A stretch of DNA of 64,000 nucleotides from assembly GCA_934436245.1 (NCBI GenBank), contig CAKSAM010000004.1, positions 62,001 through 126,000 of the forward strand, read 5' to 3'. The notes under the pieces were generated by a model, which worked only from the letters and a program-made list of their open reading frames with translations, ran no database searches and was not told where the DNA came from. The translations under genes were made by a program, and so were the position numbers. Source of the stretch: an uncultured Acetatifactor sp. (GTDB lineage: Bacteria > Bacillota > Clostridia > Lachnospirales > Lachnospiraceae). Numbering within the stretch: the stretch's first letter is position 1; each line of letters opens with the position of its first letter. Shown one piece after another: positions 18,429 to 27,905 of the stretch.

Positions 18429-18758
18429 ATGGCTGTTGATAAATCACTGATGTCGGGAAGTATGACGATGCTTCTGCTCAGATTACTGGCGGAAAAGGAT
18501 ATGTATGGATATGAAATGATCGATACACTGCGGAAAAAATCCTGTAACGTGTTCGAGTTAAAAGCAGGTACGCTGTATCCGCTATTGCATGGTCTGGAAG
18601 CGAAGGGCCTGCTTACGGTATATGAGCAGGAATATGCAGGCAAGACGAGGAAGTATTACAGTATTACGAAAGAGGGCAGAAAATTACTGGAAACCAAAAA
18701 AGCGGAGTGGATGGAATATCAGTCTGCAGTGACCAGTGTTCTGGCAATGGGGGTATAA
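18429..18758 (+). CDS. PadR-family transcriptional regulator
   Basis: 109 residues: the winged-helix core of PadR (MYGYEMIDTLRKKS, FELKAGTLYPLLHGLEAKGLL, GKTRKYYSITKEGRKLL) and a short C-terminal dimerisation helix. It is likely to repress its own operon through the palindrome that spans its promoter. The downstream membrane gene starts 2 nt after its stop. Confidence 0.95.
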   Translation: MAVDKSLMSGSMTMLLLRLLAEKDMYGYEMIDTLRKKSCNVFELKAGTLYPLLHGLEAKGLLTVYEQEYAGKTRKYYSITKEGRKLLETKKAEWMEYQSAVTSVLAMGV

Positions 18759-18760
18759 GG

Positions 18761-20146
18761 ATGGAGACATATTTGGAAAAACTGCTGTCGCAGATCCGTT
18801 GTAAAAAAGCCAGACCTTATATCGCTGAGGAGATAAGAGACCATATAGAATGTCAGATCGCAGACAATCTCTCCGAGGGAATGACCTATGAGGAAGCAGA
18901 GAAAAATGCGGTTACGGACATGGGAGATCCGGTGGAAGTCGGGATCTCACTGGACAGGATCCACAAGCCTAAGATTGCATGGAAGTTACTTGTGATCGTA
19001 GGAATTTTAAGCTCGCTTGGCATCCTGTTACAGCAATCCATTCTCAGTCAGCCCGGTTATCAGGAACTGGAAACATGGAGACAGGAAGTGTACCGCTATA
19101 CTACGGAGGGGTTTGTCTCATGTATTGTGATAGGATTCCTTCTCATGTGTGTGATCTATTTTCTGGATTATACGTTAATTGCAAAGTACTCCAGGTTCAT
19201 CGGAGGAGCTATTCTGATTCTGGGAGGGCTGCGGGTGGCAGGCTTCGGTGGCCTGGATGTCGACGGAATCGGTAACTGGGTCGGATTTGGAATGTTCCGG
19301 ATGTCGATTACTTCCCTGATGATGTTCTATGTACCGATTTACGGAGCTATCTTATATAAATACAGGGACGGTGGGTTTACGGCACTGTGCAAAGCACTCC
19401 TGTGGTTGATCCTTCCGGTATTTATTACGTCCCAAATCCCCAGCCTCGGTGTGGCTGTCATCATGCTGGTCAGTATGCTGATGGAACTTACGGTGGCTGT
19501 CTGGAAGGGGTGGTTTCAACTGCCTGTGAAAAAGACGATTATCGGCGTGTGGCTGTTTTTTGCAGCAGCACCTGCTATCTTACTGACTGTAAAGTACGCA
19601 TTTCATATGCTGGAAACATATCAGGAAGCCAGGATCCGTTCCTATTTCACCGCTTCCGGAGATGCCAATTACATGACATCTATGCTTCGGAAATTTAATG
19701 AAAACATTTTATTTTGGGGTAACAGCGGAAAAGATGTGGTCGGGGGCTTGCCGGAATTCAATCAGGATTACATTTTTTCTTATATTCTGAACAGTTACGG
19801 ATTGCTGGCCGGAATCTTTGTAGCCGCGCTCCTGGCAGCACTGGTAGTGTTTATGTTCGGAACTTCTGCCAGACAAAAGAATGAACTTGGCATGGTGATG
19901 GGATTCGGCTGCGGAATGATCATTTTATTGAATGTTTCCCTGAACCTAGCGGGAATTTTTGGATGGATACCGCTGACATCAACCTTCCTGCCGTTCTTAT
20001 CCGTTGGCAGAAATAATATTTTACTGTGTTATGCACTGGTGGGAATTATCCTGAGTATTTACAGATACAAAGATGTATATCCAAAAAAGTTCAAGGCGTC
20101 ACAGGTATCATTGCAGAAGACCATTACTTTGAAGCTAAATATGTAA
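18761..20146 (+). CDS. FtsW/RodA/SpoVE-like (SEDS) membrane protein with permease-prefix (HAAS-type) N-terminus
   Basis: 461 residues. The first 70 form the helical prefix domain found on proteins encoded next to PadR regulators (RPYIAEEIRDHIECQIADN, YEEAEKNAVTDMGDP). About ten membrane helices follow. The last third matches SEDS glycosyltransferases: LPEFNQDYIFSYILNSYG corresponds to their conserved LPE...TDFIF region, then MVMGFGCGMIILLNVSLNL and LPFLSVGRNN. SEDS proteins polymerise peptidoglycan glycan strands. The pairing with PadR suggests an inducible, stress-related version. Start at 18761 after AAGG; the frame is open upstream into padR. Confidence 0.8.
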   Translation: METYLEKLLSQIRCKKARPYIAEEIRDHIECQIADNLSEGMTYEEAEKNAVTDMGDPVEVGISLDRIHKPKIAWKLLVIVGILSSLGILLQQSILSQPGYQELETWRQEVYRYTTEGFVSCIVIGFLLMCVIYFLDYTLIAKYSRFIGGAILILGGLRVAGFGGLDVDGIGNWVGFGMFRMSITSLMMFYVPIYGAILYKYRDGGFTALCKALLWLILPVFITSQIPSLGVAVIMLVSMLMELTVAVWKGWFQLPVKKTIIGVWLFFAAAPAILLTVKYAFHMLETYQEARIRSYFTASGDANYMTSMLRKFNENILFWGNSGKDVVGGLPEFNQDYIFSYILNSYGLLAGIFVAALLAALVVFMFGTSARQKNELGMVMGFGCGMIILLNVSLNLAGIFGWIPLTSTFLPFLSVGRNNILLCYALVGIILSIYRYKDVYPKKFKASQVSLQKTITLKLNM

Positions 20147-20170
20147 CACGGTAATAAAAGTAATGCAAAT

Positions 20171-20210
20171 AAAAGGTCCATGAGCAGGAAAACTGTCCAT
20201 GGACTTTTAT
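20171..20210. terminator. Bidirectional terminator between convergent genes
   Basis: GTCCATG (20176-20182) pairs with CATGGAC (20198-20204), with an inner CAG/CTG stem. A-rich and T-rich flanks serve both strands. Confidence 0.75.
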
Positions 20211-20248
20211 ATATCATAAGAAGAATTCACTCAATGCATTTCGCTAGC

Positions 20249-21229
20249 TTATGAGGGCAATACCGATAAGATCAGTATCTCTACACTCATTATTTCATTC
20301 ATCCGTCCGGATTTTACGGCCTCTTCGGTTTCCACACACTGTTTTACGGCGTTTTTCAGAACCGAGGTCTTGAAATGGGACGCCTGTGCCACATATTTTC
20401 CGGCTGCAAAGGGCGGTACACCGATTTTGGAGGCAATGGTCTTATTGTCGTATCCTCTACTTTTTAATTCCTTGGTCTGGAGCAGGAGATTACATTGTCT
20501 GGCAATCAGGAACAGCACCCGCATGGGCGGTTCCTTCAGCGCCAGCAGATCATAGTAAAGCTGCAATGCTTTCTGTGGCTGTTTTTCCGCAATGGCATTG
20601 ACCATGTCAAAGATATGATTGGTGATACGGGTGGTGCAGACAGCTTCCACATCCTCTGCTGTGACTACGTCACGATCGAGACAGTAGCAGATCAGCTTCT
20701 CCAGCTCCATCTGGATATTTTCCATATCGGTGCCGGTCTTGGAGAGCAGGAGCTGAGCGGTATTCTCGGAGATCTTTTTCCCTTCTTTGCCCAGAATACC
20801 GGCAATCCAGCGTTTCAGGGAATTCTCATCCTGCACGGTGAACTCTGCGGCGTAACCTTTGGACTGTACGGTTTTGTAAAGCTTGTTGCGCTTATCCACT
20901 TCACTTTCCGTAAATACGAAAAAGGTAGTATCGTTGGGATTTGCAAGGTATTCCGCCAGCTTTTCCCCACCGGCTTTGAAGAGCCCGGTATCTTTGAAAA
21001 ACATGACACGGCGCTCTGCCAGAAAGGGCAGTGTCTCCGCCAGATCGATGACCTCTCCCACAGTAAAATCTTTGCCCTGATAGAAGTGGGTGTTCATCTC
21101 GTCCCCCTCCTGGCACAGAGCCTTGTGCAGACGGGTTGTGTACTGGTTTTTCAGATAACGTTCCTCTCCGTAGAGCAGGTAGATCTGCTTGAAATTGCCT
21201 GTTTTGATGTCTTCGTTGATCCGCTGCAT
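20249..21229 (-). CDS. holA: DNA polymerase III delta subunit
   Basis: 326 residues, the normal HolA length. IYLLYGEERYLKNQY at the N-terminus, TTFFVFTESEVDKRNKLYK, and the C-terminal helical collar region (LFLIARQCNLLLQTKEL, then IGVPPFAAGKYVAQA) match the family. It is the clamp-loader subunit that opens the beta sliding clamp. A minus-strand promoter lies just upstream. Confidence 0.95.
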   Translation of the reverse strand: MQRINEDIKTGNFKQIYLLYGEERYLKNQYTTRLHKALCQEGDEMNTHFYQGKDFTVGEVIDLAETLPFLAERRVMFFKDTGLFKAGGEKLAEYLANPNDTTFFVFTESEVDKRNKLYKTVQSKGYAAEFTVQDENSLKRWIAGILGKEGKKISENTAQLLLSKTGTDMENIQMELEKLICYCLDRDVVTAEDVEAVCTTRITNHIFDMVNAIAEKQPQKALQLYYDLLALKEPPMRVLFLIARQCNLLLQTKELKSRGYDNKTIASKIGVPPFAAGKYVAQASHFKTSVLKNAVKQCVETEEAVKSGRMNEIMSVEILILSVLPS

Positions 21230-21282
21230 GACGTGATCCTTTCTGTAAAAATACGGTTTCTGCTACACGATATTCCTAAAAG

Positions 21283-21312
21283 AGTATACCCCATTTCCTA
21301 TTGAGGTTTCAA
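21283..21312 (-). promoter_or_regulatory. Promoter for holA (minus strand)
   Basis: Read on the minus strand, TTGAAA (21312-21307), an 18-bp spacer and TATACT (21288-21283), about 55 nt before the holA ATG. Confidence 0.6.
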
Positions 21313-21337
21313 GGGGGGTATGATATTATGAAACAAA

Positions 21338-21540
21338 ACAGTTCGACCATGGACATATACGAGAGACACAATCATGCTTGCATGATTGCGTGAACGAATA
21401 TGTCCATGAGTCAAGCGCCAATTCATGAGCAAAGGTAGTCACGAAGTGACGGAAAGCGCAGTAGCGCGACTTTGCGAATGGCGCAGGTCGAACGTGGAAT
21501 GGCGCAGGTCGAACGTGGAATGGCGCAGGTCGGACAGTAT
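21338..21540 (+). repeat. Dispersed two-hairpin element, copy 2, with a 21-bp triplication
   Basis: Near-inverted ends ACAGTTCGACC (21338) and GGTCGGACAGT (21529) match 9 of 11. Hairpin A pairs CATGGACATAT with ATATGTCCATG around an AATCATGC-tt-GCATGATT tip. Hairpin B pairs CAT-GA-GCAAA with TTTGC-GA-ATG around GTCAC-gaa-GTGAC. The 3' end holds three tandem 21-bp units (21476-21496, 21497-21517, 21518-21538) beginning GAATGGCGCAGGTC. It fills the gap between holA and mscL. Confidence 0.75.
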
Positions 21541-21563
21541 ACCATAAGAGAAAGGAAGAAAAA

Positions 21564-21998
21564 ATGAGCAGGAAAAGTGGGTTCATTCAGGAATTTAAAA
21601 AGTTTATTCTGAGGGGAAATGTAATGGATATGGCAGTCGGCGTGATCGTCGGCGGCGCATTTACCGCTATTGTTACTTCTCTGAATCAGGATATCCTTAC
21701 TCCGATTCTGGCCATCTTCGGCGGCACTGATTTTTCTAATCTGTATGTAAAACTTGGAAGTAGTGAGACGGCACCGGTATTGATGTACGGCAATTTTATT
21801 ACAGCAGTCATTAACTTCCTGATCACCGCATTTGTTATTTTCTGTCTGGTGAAATTCATTAATAAGCTGGGAGATACCCTGCATCATAAAGAGGAAACGC
21901 CTGCAGCACCTACGACAAAAAAATGCCCTTTCTGCAAGAGTGAGATTGCTATTGATGCAACGAGATGTCCACATTGTACCTCTCAGCTGGAGCAGTAA
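21564..21998 (+). CDS. mscL: Large-conductance mechanosensitive channel with C-terminal zinc ribbon
   Basis: 144 residues. The core is standard MscL: FIQEFKKFILRGNVMDMAVGVIVGGAFTAI for the pore helix region (residues about 7-36; see the RGNVMDMAVG motif) and a second helix (FITAVINFLITAFVIFCLV). It opens under membrane tension to release solutes. Instead of the usual short charged tail, residues 120-144 carry CPFC and CPHC, a rubredoxin-like zinc ribbon. The ATG at 21564 follows AAAGGAAGAA. Confidence 0.95.
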   Translation: MSRKSGFIQEFKKFILRGNVMDMAVGVIVGGAFTAIVTSLNQDILTPILAIFGGTDFSNLYVKLGSSETAPVLMYGNFITAVINFLITAFVIFCLVKFINKLGDTLHHKEETPAAPTTKKCPFCKSEIAIDATRCPHCTSQLEQ

Positions 21999-22051
21999 TA
22001 ATGTACCGGCAGAACCGGGATTCCTGAAGATAGCAAACCGTGGAGGAAAGC

Positions 22052-23098
22052 ATGAAAAAAATACATAGGATAGTTATGACGGCAGGAGCAGGCTGTCTGT
22101 TAATGAGCATGCTGACAGGCTGCGGAAATGACACGACCAAGATTGCGGAAGGAATGCAGCTGGTAGAAATACTGGATTATCAGGGAGCTCTGGCCACTTT
22201 TGACGAAGCGGAAGCACAGAAAGAAAACAGCCGCCTGATTGCAAGAGGCAGAGGAATTGCCAGCATGGGGCTGACAGATTATGAACAGGCAGTACAATAC
22301 TTTACGCAGGCACTGGAGCTTAGCAGCGGCTGGATACAGAACGTGGATTATGATATGAATTATTACCTGGCAGCTGCTTATACCAAAAACGGTCAGCCGG
22401 CCGAAGCCAAAAAGGTTTATGATGCCATTCTGGGGTTGAAACCAGAAGAAAAAGATGCCTATTTTCTCAGAGGCTCATCAGAATTGGAACTTGGAGATTA
22501 TGACAGCGCCAAGGCGGATTTTGATCAGGCAATTTCCATGGATCCGAAAAATTATGACAGATTGATAGAAATCTATGAAGTTCTGGCAGATCACGGATAT
22601 CGTGAAGTGGGGCAGGAGTATCTGCAGAATGTATTAGATACAGCCAAACAACTGGATGCCTATGACAGTGGGCGGATCTATTATTATCTGGGAGAATACC
22701 AGAAAGCATACCTTGCATTGGAAGAGGCAAAGGACAAGGGCGGCGCAGACAGCTATCTGTATCTGGGAAGAGCTTATGAAGCAACCGGAGACTATAATTA
22801 TGCGTCAAGCGTATATAGCAATTATCTTTCCAAACAGGGAGCAAATGCAGAAATTTACAATCAACTGGGACTGTGTGAGATGGCTAAAAAAGAATACCAG
22901 AAGGCTCTTGAGGCATTTCAGGCTGGAAAGGAGATTGAGGGAAGCAGTCTGACGCAGACATTGTCCTTCAATGAAATCGTAGCATATGAATATCTGGAAG
23001 ACTATCAGAAGGCGGCGGTGCTGCTGAAGGCCTATTTGCAAAATTACCCGGACGACCAGACGGCCATCCGGGAACAGCAGTTTCTATCTACCAGATAG
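22052..23098 (+). CDS. Tetratricopeptide-repeat lipoprotein
   Basis: 348 residues. A signal peptide with lipobox LTGC (Cys near residue 24) precedes about eight TPR-like helical pairs (for example DYEQAVQYFTQALELSSG, YFLRGSSELELGDYDSAKAD and EYQKALEAFQAGKEIE). TPR lipoproteins serve as scaffolds on the outer face of the membrane; no specific partner is suggested by the neighbours mscL and an XRE regulator. The start at 22052 was set by GGAGGAAAG; an earlier in-frame ATG at 22040 lacks one. Confidence 0.85.
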   Translation: MKKIHRIVMTAGAGCLLMSMLTGCGNDTTKIAEGMQLVEILDYQGALATFDEAEAQKENSRLIARGRGIASMGLTDYEQAVQYFTQALELSSGWIQNVDYDMNYYLAAAYTKNGQPAEAKKVYDAILGLKPEEKDAYFLRGSSELELGDYDSAKADFDQAISMDPKNYDRLIEIYEVLADHGYREVGQEYLQNVLDTAKQLDAYDSGRIYYYLGEYQKAYLALEEAKDKGGADSYLYLGRAYEATGDYNYASSVYSNYLSKQGANAEIYNQLGLCEMAKKEYQKALEAFQAGKEIEGSSLTQTLSFNEIVAYEYLEDYQKAAVLLKAYLQNYPDDQTAIREQQFLSTR

Positions 23099-23120
23099 AT
23101 AGTTCCAATTATAAAAATGA

Positions 23121-23498
23121 TTAATGAGAGGCAGAGTCTATGTGGGAGGATTCTGCCTTTTGACGTAACTGCAGCAGCTCAATATAGTCTAACAGAGACC
23201 TTGTGTTTTGCGGATTGAAGTTCTGCATAATACCAATGAGGTCGGAAATAGTCATGCCTGGAGCATACTCCTGATTTAAAAGCTCTACATTGTAGCGATA
23301 GGAGGTACGACCTAACAAATAGTCTGTTGTTACACCAAAGTAGTCAGCCAATTGTATTAATGCTTCCTGATCCGGAAAATGGATGCCATTCTCATAATTA
23401 GAGATCGTTCCAACGGAAACTTTCAGGATGGAAGCCAATTCTTTTTGATAAATTCCCCGTTCTTCCCGTAAAGATGTAAGAATCTCACCGAACTTCAT
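23121..23498 (-). CDS. XRE-family HTH transcriptional regulator
   Basis: 125 residues. An N-terminal lambda-repressor-type HTH (FGEILTSLREERGIYQKELA, then VSVGTISNYENG) is followed by the DYFGVTTDYLLGR motif typical of small Firmicutes regulators and a helical tail. The ATG at 23498 follows AGAGG; a TTG at 23510 is an alternative. Divergent from eno, with about 400 bp of AT-rich DNA between them. Target unknown. Confidence 0.88.
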   Translation of the reverse strand: MKFGEILTSLREERGIYQKELASILKVSVGTISNYENGIHFPDQEALIQLADYFGVTTDYLLGRTSYRYNVELLNQEYAPGMTISDLIGIMQNFNPQNTRSLLDYIELLQLRQKAESSHIDSASH

Positions 23499-23702
23499 AT
23501 TGCCTCTCAATTCTGCCGCAGACGCAGCCTATTTAAATGTTTTCTTTTAAGATTTGATGAAACCTATTTTACTATATTTTAGATTTAAAGAAATAGAATT
23601 TTAGAAATAAAGGAAAATAGGTAAAAACACAGTCTATAATTAATTATAACTAAAATTATATAAGAAATACCAGTTTTCGATAAATCATCTCATTAAAACC
23701 TA

Positions 23703-23731
23703 TTGCTATTTTTTTAAAATCCCGATATAAT
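23703..23731 (+). promoter_or_regulatory. Sigma-A promoter for eno
   Basis: TTGCTA (23703-23708), a 17-bp spacer and perfect TATAAT (23726-23731). It predicts a long leader of about 185 nt before the eno ATG at 23924. The interval 23511-23702 is AT-rich with no clear feature. Confidence 0.75.
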
Positions 23732-23762
23732 GATTTAGAAGTTAGACACAACTAACTAATGA

Positions 23763-23866
23763 GTGAATCATGTGAAACTCCTCAGAGGAAACGGAGCTGC
23801 TGAATCCGCGGACTGCCGGGAGGCCATCTTCCGGGAGGAGTTTTTCAGCCCTTATAGGGGATTCAC
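23763..23866 (+). ncRNA. Structured 5' leader of eno (candidate cis-regulatory RNA)
   Basis: Outer stem GTGAATC (23763-23769) pairs with GATTCAC (23860-23866). A second stem pairs TGAAACTCCTC (23773-23783) with GAGGAGTTTTTCA (23835-23847). An inner hairpin has CCGG..AG and CT..CCGG arms around 23816-23834. It sits between the promoter and the eno ribosome site, with no T-run after the hairpins, so a stability or translation element is more likely than a terminator. I do not recognise the class. Confidence 0.5.
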
Positions 23867-23908
23867 GAAAGAGAAGGTTGGGGAATAAAAGTTTAGAATA
23901 GAGGATAA

Positions 23909-25222
<1,314 letters not shown>

Positions 25223-25266
25223 TTTGCTTTTATCCAAAACTATTTTGGTTTCTCTTTTTCTCTTCA

Positions 25267-25296
25267 GGGACTGTTCGAAAGGACAGTCCCGTTTGC
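25267..25296 (+). terminator. Rho-independent terminator after eno
   Basis: GGGACTGT pairs perfectly with ACAGTCCC around TCGAAAGG, followed by GTTTG. The interval 25297-25550 shows only a small palindrome, GGAACACAGTGTGTTCC, at about 25502. Confidence 0.8.
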
Positions 25297-25550
25297 GTTT
25301 TATCCGTCGATTTATCGAAATACACCTTTCACTTTATCAAAAAAACGGTTCACAGAGACGTATGCCGTATCCTTATGATGACCTCTATCTATGAGTTGAG
25401 TTTTCTTGGAAGCAACAGAAGAGATGTAGGAAGGACAAAATTGATTGAGAAAATGGTGAGTGTAGGGTATAATTTTAATACATATATTCCAATGTTAGAA
25501 ATGGAACACAGTGTGTTCCGCTTTTGAAATGTACTATTTGGGAGGTATCA

Positions 25551-26600
25551 ATGAAGGAAAATAATGAGATAATAACAAATGATATAGATAAATTCCCAGA
25601 GTTTGAAAATATTCGAAATGCAATATTAGAAGCACGAGAAAAAGTCGCAACAACAGTTAATTTTGCTATGGTGTCCGCCTATTGGGCAATAGGAAAACAG
25701 TTGCATGATGCAACGAATGGTGCAGGCTCTAATTATGGAAAACAACTGATAAAGTTCGTATCGGCAAAGTTAAGTGGAGAATTTGGACAAGGATTTGATG
25801 AAAGAAATCTTCGTAATATGCGTCAGTTTTATGAGGTTTATTCAAAATGGAACATGGTGTGTTCCGAATTGAGTTGGTCACATTACAGATTGCTTATGCG
25901 AATAAAGGAACCTGAAAAAAGAGAGTATTATCAAAAAGAATGTGTAGAGTGTGCTTGGAGTGTACGACAGTTAGAGCGACAGATAAACTCATTTTACTAT
26001 GAAAGAATACTGGCTACCAGTGAGAGCAAAAAGGCAGAAGTGAAGGGAGAAATCCAGAAAATGCAGCCTGATACGGAACCAAAGCATTTAATAAAAGATC
26101 CGTATATTTTAGAGTTTTTAGGTCTGGAGGAAAACAAAGCATATTTGGAGCATGATTTGGAACAGGGATTGATTGATAACTTGCAGAATTTTTTGCTCGA
26201 ATTGGGAAAAGGCTTTTGCTTCGTGGCAAGGCAAAAGAGAATTACCATAGATGGGGATCATTATTATATTGACCTGGTATTCTACAATTACATTCTAAAG
26301 TGTTTTGTTTTAATTGATTTGAAAACACACAAACTCACATATCAGGATATAGGTCAGATTGATTTTTATGTAAAATACTTTGAAGAAAACATCAAAACGG
26401 AAGGTGATAATCCTACGATTGGTATTGTTCTTTGCTCCGAAAAGAATGAAACAATGGTTAAGTATTCCATTCTGAATGAGAATGAGCATTTATATGCTTC
26501 GAAATACAAATTATATATGCCGACAGAGGAAGAACTGAAAAAAGAAATTGAGCGTGAACGGTTTAATATTGAACAAAGGCTAGAAGATCAAGAGGACTAA
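25551..26600 (+). CDS. YhcG/DUF1016-family PD-(D/E)XK nuclease domain protein
   Basis: 349 residues. The N-terminal half has the DUF1016 pattern (VSAYWAIGKQLHD, FGQGFDERNLRNMRQFYEVY, LSWSHYRLLMRI). The C-terminal half has a PD-(D/E)XK-like core: YYIDLVFYNYILKCFVLIDLK gives the D...D/E-x-K residues, followed by KLTYQDIGQIDFYVKYF. Family members are predicted nucleases linked to mobile DNA or restriction-modification loci, here without a partner methylase. Start at 25551 after GGGAGG. The AT-rich coding and lack of neighbours in common with either side suggest acquisition by transfer. Confidence 0.9.
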   Translation: MKENNEIITNDIDKFPEFENIRNAILEAREKVATTVNFAMVSAYWAIGKQLHDATNGAGSNYGKQLIKFVSAKLSGEFGQGFDERNLRNMRQFYEVYSKWNMVCSELSWSHYRLLMRIKEPEKREYYQKECVECAWSVRQLERQINSFYYERILATSESKKAEVKGEIQKMQPDTEPKHLIKDPYILEFLGLEENKAYLEHDLEQGLIDNLQNFLLELGKGFCFVARQKRITIDGDHYYIDLVFYNYILKCFVLIDLKTHKLTYQDIGQIDFYVKYFEENIKTEGDNPTIGIVLCSEKNETMVKYSILNENEHLYASKYKLYMPTEEELKKEIERERFNIEQRLEDQED

Positions 26601-26609
26601 TTATAGATA

Positions 26610-26648
26610 GAATCGGCAGACAGTAAAACGTCGGTCGGTTCTTTTTAT
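26610..26648 (+). terminator. Terminator after the YhcG-like gene
   Basis: AATCGGCAGAC pairs imperfectly with GTCGGTCGGTT (G.T pairs and one mismatch) and runs into CTTTTTATTT. Confidence 0.6.
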
Positions 26649-26660
26649 TTTATCAGGAAA

Positions 26661-26864
26661 ATGATACTTACCGGCTGTATGCCTGAAATGACGCAGGTGC
26701 TTGATTATCAGGAAGGAGAGGAAGTGACCGCTGAAGAATTTTATAGATATACGGAAGCTCTGCGGAATATGGAAAATGCTGAAGCTATAAATTTCGAAGA
26801 AGAACTGATAGAAAAAAATTTAAAACCTGCAACATTTTTCCCCTCCCATCTGTATCTAAGATAG
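26661..26864 (+). CDS. Small uncertain ORF, 67 residues
   Basis: An acidic small frame (LDYQEGEEVTAEEFYRYTEAL, NFEEELIEKNL) without a good ribosome site: CAGGAAA touches the ATG. It follows the YhcG-like terminator and precedes another short frame. The Glu-rich composition looks protein-like rather than random, but I recognise no family. It may be a gene remnant. Confidence 0.25.
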   Translation: MILTGCMPEMTQVLDYQEGEEVTAEEFYRYTEALRNMENAEAINFEEELIEKNLKPATFFPSHLYLR

Positions 26865-26902
26865 AACGGCAAAAAAGCCGGAACGAAAGAGAGGAAAACA
26901 AA

Positions 26903-27025
26903 ATGAGAAAGAATAATGTAACTAAGAAAGTAAGGCAGAAGGATGTATTCTCCTATTCCATTTATGAGGAAGAGGGAATTCCTACAGAGGAAGCAGCAGA
27001 ATGGCTGGAGGGCTGGATCCGGTAG
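26903..27025 (+). CDS. Small ORF, 40 residues
   Basis: Begins MRKNNVTKKVRQKDVF and ends EEAAEWLEGWIR. GAGAGG lies 8-9 nt before the ATG. The pattern of a basic N-terminus and an acidic C-terminus with two Trp is not random-looking, but no family is recognised. It could be a fragment of a larger lost gene. Confidence 0.35.
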   Translation: MRKNNVTKKVRQKDVFSYSIYEEEGIPTEEAAEWLEGWIR

Positions 27026-27190
27026 AGAAATTTGGAAAATACTGTATTGACTTTGAATGGAACTCTGTGATAGAATCTCAACGTTGCAAAAATAGTAAAA
27101 CAGCATAAAGACATTAGGTATAAATTGGAAACGACAGATGTGCGCCCTGCTCACTGATTAACGAACAACACACATGTGTCTTTTTGCGCC

Positions 27191-27335
27191 CTATTCAGAG
27201 TCAGATAAACATCACAATCGGACGTCAAATGCTTGCATTTGTAAGAACGAGTGTGATTGTTTATATGACGAAGTAACTACATGAGCAAAAGGAAAGCATC
27301 GAAGATGCGATTTTGCGAATGGAGTTGCTGAATAG
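27191..27335 (+). repeat. Dispersed two-hairpin element, copy 3
   Basis: Exact inverted ends CTATTCAG (27191-27198) and CTGAATAG (27328-27335). Hairpin A pairs ATAAACA-t-CACAATCG with CGA-gt-GTGAT-t-GTTTAT around a CAAATGC-tt-GCATTTG tip. Hairpin B pairs CAT-GA-GCAAAA with TTTTGC-GA-ATG around GCATC-gaa-GATGC. The stems differ in sequence from copies 1, 2 and 4 but keep the same shape. Confidence 0.75.
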
Positions 27336-27375
27336 GAGTAAAAACCTCATACATAGAAAAGGAGGGCATCCAATT

Positions 27376-27873
27376 ATGCCGAAAACAAGATTACAGAACA
27401 TTATTTTCACCCTGATCATGGCGTTCGTTATGGTGTATGCCATGGTCTGCTACAATATCGCACTGGACAAGGGAGGAATGACCAACGAGATCTTCCTGTT
27501 AGCGTTTCACGAGATCCCTATCATGTGGCCCATCGCCTGTATTCTGGAGTACTTTGTCGTGGAAAAGCTGTCCCAGAAGCTGGCATTCCGTATGGTATCT
27601 CCGGAGGATAAACCTATTTTTATAACACTTGCGATCTCTTCCATGATCGTATGCCTGATGTGCCCGGTGATGAGTTTTATTGCCACCTGCCTCTTCATGC
27701 ATCCCGGCAATCAGATCATTGCGCTGTGGCTGCAGAAGACCGCCCAGAATTTTCCCATGGCACTGTGCTGGCAGATCTTTTTCGCCGGTCCCGGAGTGCG
27801 GAATGCCTTTGGGTTTGTTGTCGGGAAAATGGCAAAAAACAAGAAAAATGAGAAACAGATCAAAAGTAATTGA
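27376..27873 (+). CDS. DUF2798-type four-helix membrane protein
   Basis: 165 residues with four hydrophobic helices (FTLIMAFVMVYAMVCYN, FHEIPIMWPIACILEYFVV, LAISSMIVCLMCPVMSFIA, MALCWQIFFAGPGVRNAF). The N-terminal LQNIIFTLIMAFVMVYAM and repeated symmetric halves are typical of DUF2798 proteins, function unknown. Start at 27376 follows AGGAGGG; an earlier ATG at 27313 lies inside the repeat-derived leader. A promoter-like TTGACT/TAGAAT pair lies at about 27045-27075. Confidence 0.75.
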   Translation: MPKTRLQNIIFTLIMAFVMVYAMVCYNIALDKGGMTNEIFLLAFHEIPIMWPIACILEYFVVEKLSQKLAFRMVSPEDKPIFITLAISSMIVCLMCPVMSFIATCLFMHPGNQIIALWLQKTAQNFPMALCWQIFFAGPGVRNAFGFVVGKMAKNKKNEKQIKSN

Positions 27874-27899
27874 CAAAATAATTATAGTAATGTTAAAAT
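27870..27899 (+). promoter_or_regulatory. Strong sigma-A-like promoter overlapping the DUF2798 stop codon
   Basis: TTGACA (27870-27875), an 18-bp spacer and TAAAAT (27894-27899). It precedes a long stretch without a convincing ORF that ends in a terminator at 28268. Confidence 0.65.
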
Positions 27900-27905
27900 G
27901 AATCG

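Noticed and set aside
25551..27025. A toxin-antitoxin pair formed by the YhcG-like gene and the two small frames after it
   Set aside because: A terminator separates them and neither small frame resembles an antitoxin.
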